Notes under the pieces: model-generated
Told to the model about the DNA's origin: nothing
Seen by the model: the letters and a program-made list of their open reading frames with translations, nothing else
The model's database searches: none
Origin: an uncultured Porphyromonadaceae bacterium
GTDB taxonomy: Bacteria; Bacteroidota; Bacteroidia; Bacteroidales; Muribaculaceae
DNA length: 64,000 bases
Direction: 5' to 3'
NCBI GenBank assembly: GCA_900544305.1
Contig: UQUV01000003.1
Span: 62,001 to 126,000 of the forward strand
Position numbers and translations under genes: made by a program
In this document: piece by piece, positions 61,216 to 64,000 of the stretch
Layout of the letters: each line of letters begins with the position of its first letter
Position numbering within the stretch: the first letter of the stretch is position 1

Positions 61216-61380
61216 CAAGAGATAGTGTAAAACTGGGCAACTTATTTTGAAAAAGATAATTTTCAGTGCAAAACAGCCCATAGCAATTCTATCCTGAAAT
61301 TGTCAAGCTTCAGAAACAGAAGCCTCTGCTAAAAAACTAACACATGATAATGCCGAGGGCATCATCCATTACAAAAAAGA

Positions 61381-62217
61381 ATGAAAAAACTGGTCGCTTT
61401 ATTTATATTTGTTTTAGGCATCACCTTATTCCAATCGTGTGACGACATTAAAACTTCAAAGGCATCTGTCGATGCTTTCGAATCGCTATATCCCGGAACG
61501 AAAGTAAAAAACTGGACAACCAAGGAAGACTACGAAATAGCCTCATTCAAAAGACAGCACCATTCGGCCGACGCATGGTTCGACAAAAACGGATGGGTAC
61601 TGACCATCACAAGGCTTCCGCTTGATGCACTGCCTGCATCCATTTCCGACTCTTTCCGCCATACGACCTATGCCGACAGCACTTGGGAAGTAACAGCAGT
61701 CAGAGTACTTGAACGCAAGAATCGGGAAACCATCAATATCATCACCGTGGAACGCAACAAGGTGACCTATGCCCTTATCTACAACACGGACGGACTGTTG
61801 GTGATGAAAGACGACATTACAGACATCAAGAACGATACGCTGAAAGTAGTCCCTCAGCCTGTTCCCTCAAAGATACAGACATTGATGAAAAAGCGCTACC
61901 CTTCCGCACAGTTCTACGAAATAGAATATGAGCCCACGCTCATCAAACTGTATATAGCAGAACAGCAAGTAGCCAAACAGGTGATTTTCTCAACTTCAGA
62001 GGATTGGCTCTACACGACATGGGACGTGGAAGAATCCGCCCTGCCACAAAAAGTGCGCAGCGTCCTTAACCAAAAACCGACAAAAGGATGGACCATTGAG
62101 GAAATCAAGTTCATCGAATCGAAAAGTGAACAGTTCTACAACATAGAGCTGCGAAACGAAGAAGAGTTCCAGGCCGTTTCCATTGACAGCAACGGAAATA
62201 TCCTGAAAAAGCAATAG
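61381..62217 (+). CDS. PepSY-like (BLIP-like) lipoprotein
   Basis: 278 aa. The signal ends in the lipobox LFQSC (Cys20). The mature protein holds three to four repeats of the PepSY-like (DUF2874) type: FESLYPGTKVKNWTTKEDYE, HHSADAWFDKNGWVLTITR, LMKKRYPSAQFYEIEYEPT, SEDWLYTTWDVEES and ELRNEEEFQAVSIDSNGNIL. Each has a helix, then strands with a conserved Trp/Asp. Relatives are found in the periplasm or outer membrane of gut Bacteroidota and are of unknown use; the fold is that of peptidase-inhibitor-like domains. Single-gene unit. Confidence 0.8.
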   Translation: MKKLVALFIFVLGITLFQSCDDIKTSKASVDAFESLYPGTKVKNWTTKEDYEIASFKRQHHSADAWFDKNGWVLTITRLPLDALPASISDSFRHTTYADSTWEVTAVRVLERKNRETINIITVERNKVTYALIYNTDGLLVMKDDITDIKNDTLKVVPQPVPSKIQTLMKKRYPSAQFYEIEYEPTLIKLYIAEQQVAKQVIFSTSEDWLYTTWDVEESALPQKVRSVLNQKPTKGWTIEEIKFIESKSEQFYNIELRNEEEFQAVSIDSNGNILKKQ

Positions 62218-62265
62218 AAGTCAGCCGACTTAAACGAACTATTCTCACGGCTTGCAAAAATGAGA

Positions 62266-62308
62266 ATAAAAAGAGAGAGATGCGCCGCACGTTGCGATGC
62301 ATCTCTCT
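62266..62308 (-). terminator. Terminator after ddh
   Basis: On the minus strand, AGAGAGATGC (62299-62308) and GCATCTCTCT (62274-62283) form a 10-bp stem followed by TTTTTATTC (62265-62273). A second inverted repeat, TATTCTCA (62240-62247) with TGAGAATA (62261-62268), lies beside it, so two stem-loops separate these convergent genes. Confidence 0.75.
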
Positions 62309-62338
62309 GCGTTTATGACAAATTCTGCAAGTTGCTTC

Positions 62339-63226
62339 CTATACCAAATGACGGATAAGCTCTTCGCGGTCGCCCGGCAAAAGGTCGATAACCGGAATCT
62401 CAATCATTGTGTAGGCACCCGGTTGCTGCTTCATGGAAGCACGTGCCACACCAACAAGCACCTGAGCGGTCAATGCAGGATTATTGATTGACATATTGAA
62501 TTCGAAACGCTGGTTTTGAGTTGAACCAGAAACACCCTTGCGCACGAGATTTACACCGTGACCCATGTCCTTCACATCGTCAACACAAGGAACTTCGATA
62601 ACGTGAGTCTCGTCGCTTGCGAAATAAGGGTCAGCCTTAATGGCAGCAGCCACGTCAGCAAGCTGATAGCCGTCCTTCAGTTCTACATACACCATACGGC
62701 GGTGAATGCCTGTTCCCAACGGAATAGTCATCGACAATGCAGCTTTCACGCCTTCGATGGCTTTAACGGCAACCGTGTGTCCCATGCTCATGCCCGGACC
62801 AAAATTCGTATAGGTAATACCCTTTGGAGCACAAGCTTCAAGCAAAGTGCGGACCACAGAATCGCTACCCGGATCCCATCCGGCAGAAATTACGGCAACA
62901 CGGCCGTGTTCTTTAGCGGCTGCGTCAAGACTGCGACGCAAATCAACGATTCCGGTGTGGATATCGAAACTGTCGACAGTATTCATACCCAGTGCCAATG
63001 CCTGCTTGGCATATTCCTCCACCTTACGGGTCGGAGTACAAAGAATTGCCACATCGGCCTTTATTTCACTCAAATCAGATGTAACCTTGTAATCCTTCAA
63101 CTCGGCAGGTACGTTTGTCGCATCACGGCGAACTACGCCTGCCACTTCAAAATCCGGTGATTCCTTCAGGGCATCCAAAACAAAATGCCCAATGTTTCCA
63201 TAACCTACAATAACTGCTTTAATCAT
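62339..63226 (-). CDS. ddh: Meso-diaminopimelate D-dehydrogenase
   Basis: 295 aa. The Rossmann start MIKAVIVGYGNIGHFVLDAL binds NADP. VAILCTPTRKVEEYAKQALALG, VDSFDIHTGIVDLRRSLDA, AVISAGWDPGSDSVVRTLLE and FGPGMSMGHTVAVKAIEGVKAA are typical of Ddh. It makes meso-diaminopimelate from tetrahydrodipicolinate in one step, for lysine and peptidoglycan. Monocistronic, cytosolic. Confidence 0.93.
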   Translation of the reverse strand: MIKAVIVGYGNIGHFVLDALKESPDFEVAGVVRRDATNVPAELKDYKVTSDLSEIKADVAILCTPTRKVEEYAKQALALGMNTVDSFDIHTGIVDLRRSLDAAAKEHGRVAVISAGWDPGSDSVVRTLLEACAPKGITYTNFGPGMSMGHTVAVKAIEGVKAALSMTIPLGTGIHRRMVYVELKDGYQLADVAAAIKADPYFASDETHVIEVPCVDDVKDMGHGVNLVRKGVSGSTQNQRFEFNMSINNPALTAQVLVGVARASMKQQPGAYTMIEIPVIDLLPGDREELIRHLV

Positions 63227-63303
63227 ATATATTGTGAAATTTGAATAATGTCTTTTCTACCTCAAGGCACCTACAAGATGTAGTTATCTTGCCTTTTCTG
63301 TCA

Positions 63304-63311
63304 CAAAGATA
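63304..63311 (-). promoter_or_regulatory. Promoter -7 box of ddh
   Basis: TATCTTTG followed by TGACAG on the minus strand, about 75 nt before the ATG. No -33 box at the usual distance. Confidence 0.45.
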
Positions 63312-63449
63312 ATACAAAAACGCTCATCTTGTTTACAGCTCACAGAAAAAGTGGAACACAGCATACATTTCTCCACCAAATCCCACAATTCAGATGCAAT
63401 TCGACACACTCAGCACCCGTTCCACAAAACTTTTTTAGCATCTTTTCAT

Positions 63450-63480
63450 TGCACAACGGAAAAATTATCATTACTTTTGG
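63450..63480 (+). promoter_or_regulatory. Promoter of tRNA-Gly
   Basis: TTG (63450-63452) and TACTTTTG (63473-63480) are 20 bp apart on the plus strand, a good -33/-7 pair ending 20 bp before the tRNA. Confidence 0.55.
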
Positions 63481-63500
63481 CATCACAAAAAACGACCAAT

Positions 63501-63573
63501 GCGGTAGTAGCTCAGTTGGTAGAGCATCAGCTTCCCAAGCTGAGGGTCGCGGGTTCGAGCCCCGTTTACCGCT
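63501..63573 (+). tRNA. tRNA-Gly, anticodon CCC
   Basis: 73 nt. The acceptor stem GCGGTAG pairs with TTACCGC (one G-U), the discriminator is T73, and CCA is not encoded. The D arm has GCTCAGTTGGTAGAGC. The anticodon stem TCAGC/GCTGA encloses the loop TTCCCAA, giving anticodon CCC (reads GGG). The T arm GCGGGTTCGAGCCCCGT is standard. It has its own promoter and terminator. Confidence 0.95.
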
Positions 63574-63576
63574 CAT

Positions 63577-63607
63577 AAAAGCCAGACTTCTTAAGTCCGG
63601 CTTTTTT
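63577..63607 (+). terminator. Terminator after tRNA-Gly
   Basis: AAAAGCC (63577-63583) pairs with GGCTTTT (63599-63605), with GACTT/AAGTC inside the stem, followed by more T. Confidence 0.85.
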
Positions 63608-63655
63608 CTTTTCCAGATTTTCAACAAAAACGAACCGCCGAACTAAATTATTTCC

Positions 63656-63663
63656 TACATTTG
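63656..63663 (+). promoter_or_regulatory. Promoter -7 box of the last gene
   Basis: TACATTTG followed by CC fits TAnnTTTG and leaves a leader of about 31 nt to the ATG at 63699. Confidence 0.5.
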
Positions 63664-63698
63664 CCATATCGGACTAAACATTCTAATACAAGACAATT

Positions 63699-64000
63699 AT
63701 GAAACGCTTTCTCCTTTTCTTTCTAACTGCATTGGGGGCTTTCGCCGGATTCGAAAGCCTGTCTGAAAATATGTCAGACTACAAATTTTCCCAAATCGAC
63801 TATAACAGCAGTTTCAAAAGTAAAGAATATCCCATGGAGGATCCTTTTTACGGAGCGAATATAGCATACGGAGTAATTCACACTACATCCTACGATATAT
63901 TCTACTTCGACTTGATTCATGATTTCGATGAGTTTGAGCCATCCAGTTTTGGTGAATTTACTTTGAGTTCTTTATTTAAAGAATATAAAGATACTAAATA
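63699..64000 (+). CDS. Secreted protein of unknown function, 5' part
   Basis: The ATG at 63699 opens a frame that runs to the window edge (100 full codons). The first residues, KRFLLFFLTALGAFAGFES, look like a signal peptide. The visible mature part (MSDYKFSQIDYNSSFKSK, then DPFYGANIAYGVIHTTSYD) is rich in Tyr, Phe and Asp and shows no motif that I recognise. A -7 box at a suitable distance supports it as a real gene. Confidence 0.6.
   Translation, partial: MKRFLLFFLTALGAFAGFESLSENMSDYKFSQIDYNSSFKSKEYPMEDPFYGANIAYGVIHTTSYDIFYFDLIHDFDEFEPSSFGEFTLSSLFKEYKDTK

Noticed and set aside
63329..63646. Open frame across the tRNA-Gly gene
   Set aside because: It reads through the tRNA and its terminator and has no coding character.
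1..64000. CRISPR array, IS element or prophage
   Set aside because: No regularly spaced repeats of CRISPR type, no transposase or integrase frame and no phage genes were found.

Overview
The window is a piece of a Bacteroidales (Bacteroidota) chromosome, probably from a gut or other host-associated species; I cannot fix the genus. The evidence is the SusC/SusD pair, a hybrid two-component system, Ser-type sulfatases, a Bacteroidota LptD, C-terminal domains of the type IX secretion (T9SS) sorting type, and many promoters of the Bacteroides form (TTTG, 19-20 bp, TAnnTTTG). I see no rRNA, IS element, prophage or CRISPR array. One tRNA, Gly(CCC), lies near the right end.

Layout. 1-13.2 kb holds housekeeping and envelope genes: an Lrp/AsnC tail, an inositol-phosphatase family enzyme, a three-gene envelope operon (small barrel, BamA-like barrel, acyltransferase), a sulfatase, O-acetylhomoserine sulfhydrylase, a CapA-NlpC/P60 fusion, thymidine kinase, a YitT protein, and a three-gene deoxy-amino-sugar operon (two 3,4-ketoisomerases and a DegT aminotransferase). 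13.5-40.3 kb is a large polysaccharide utilisation locus (PUL), all on the minus strand. In transcription order it has a hybrid two-component regulator, two paralogous secreted proteins of unknown function, a GH18 endo-glycosidase, a small lipoprotein, SusC, SusD, a sulfatase, GH20, GH2 (LacZ type), GH29 and GH2. The enzymes suit a host glycan carrying fucose, galactose, GlcNAc and sulfate, such as complex N-glycans or mucin-type chains: GH18 would release the glycan at the surface, SusCD import it, and the exo-enzymes and sulfatase trim it. 40.5-47.6 kb holds a huge GH81 beta-1,3-glucanase with three discoidin domains and a separate discoidin protein.

48.2-51.0 kb is the rplM-rpsI-rpsB-tsf operon. 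51.3-64 kb carries a PH-domain protein, a PCMD lipoprotein with a barrel protein, serine dehydratase, branched-chain aminotransferase, an HD-domain protein, LptD, a double-GNAT protein, a PepSY-like lipoprotein, diaminopimelate dehydrogenase, tRNA-Gly and a partial secreted protein.

Main discoveries. First, two 41-bp arrays of four ~10-bp direct repeats (34831-34871 and 36207-36247) share the same 10-11-10-10 layout and lie exactly 21 bp upstream of a -7 box before each of the two paralogous secreted genes. They look like the operators of the PUL regulator and occupy the place of the missing -33 box. Second, that regulator gene is cut by a single in-frame TAA in its sensor domain. Also notable are a ketoisomerase that lost one histidine of its HxH motif, the CapA-NlpC/P60 fusion, and hairpins at several PUL gene junctions.
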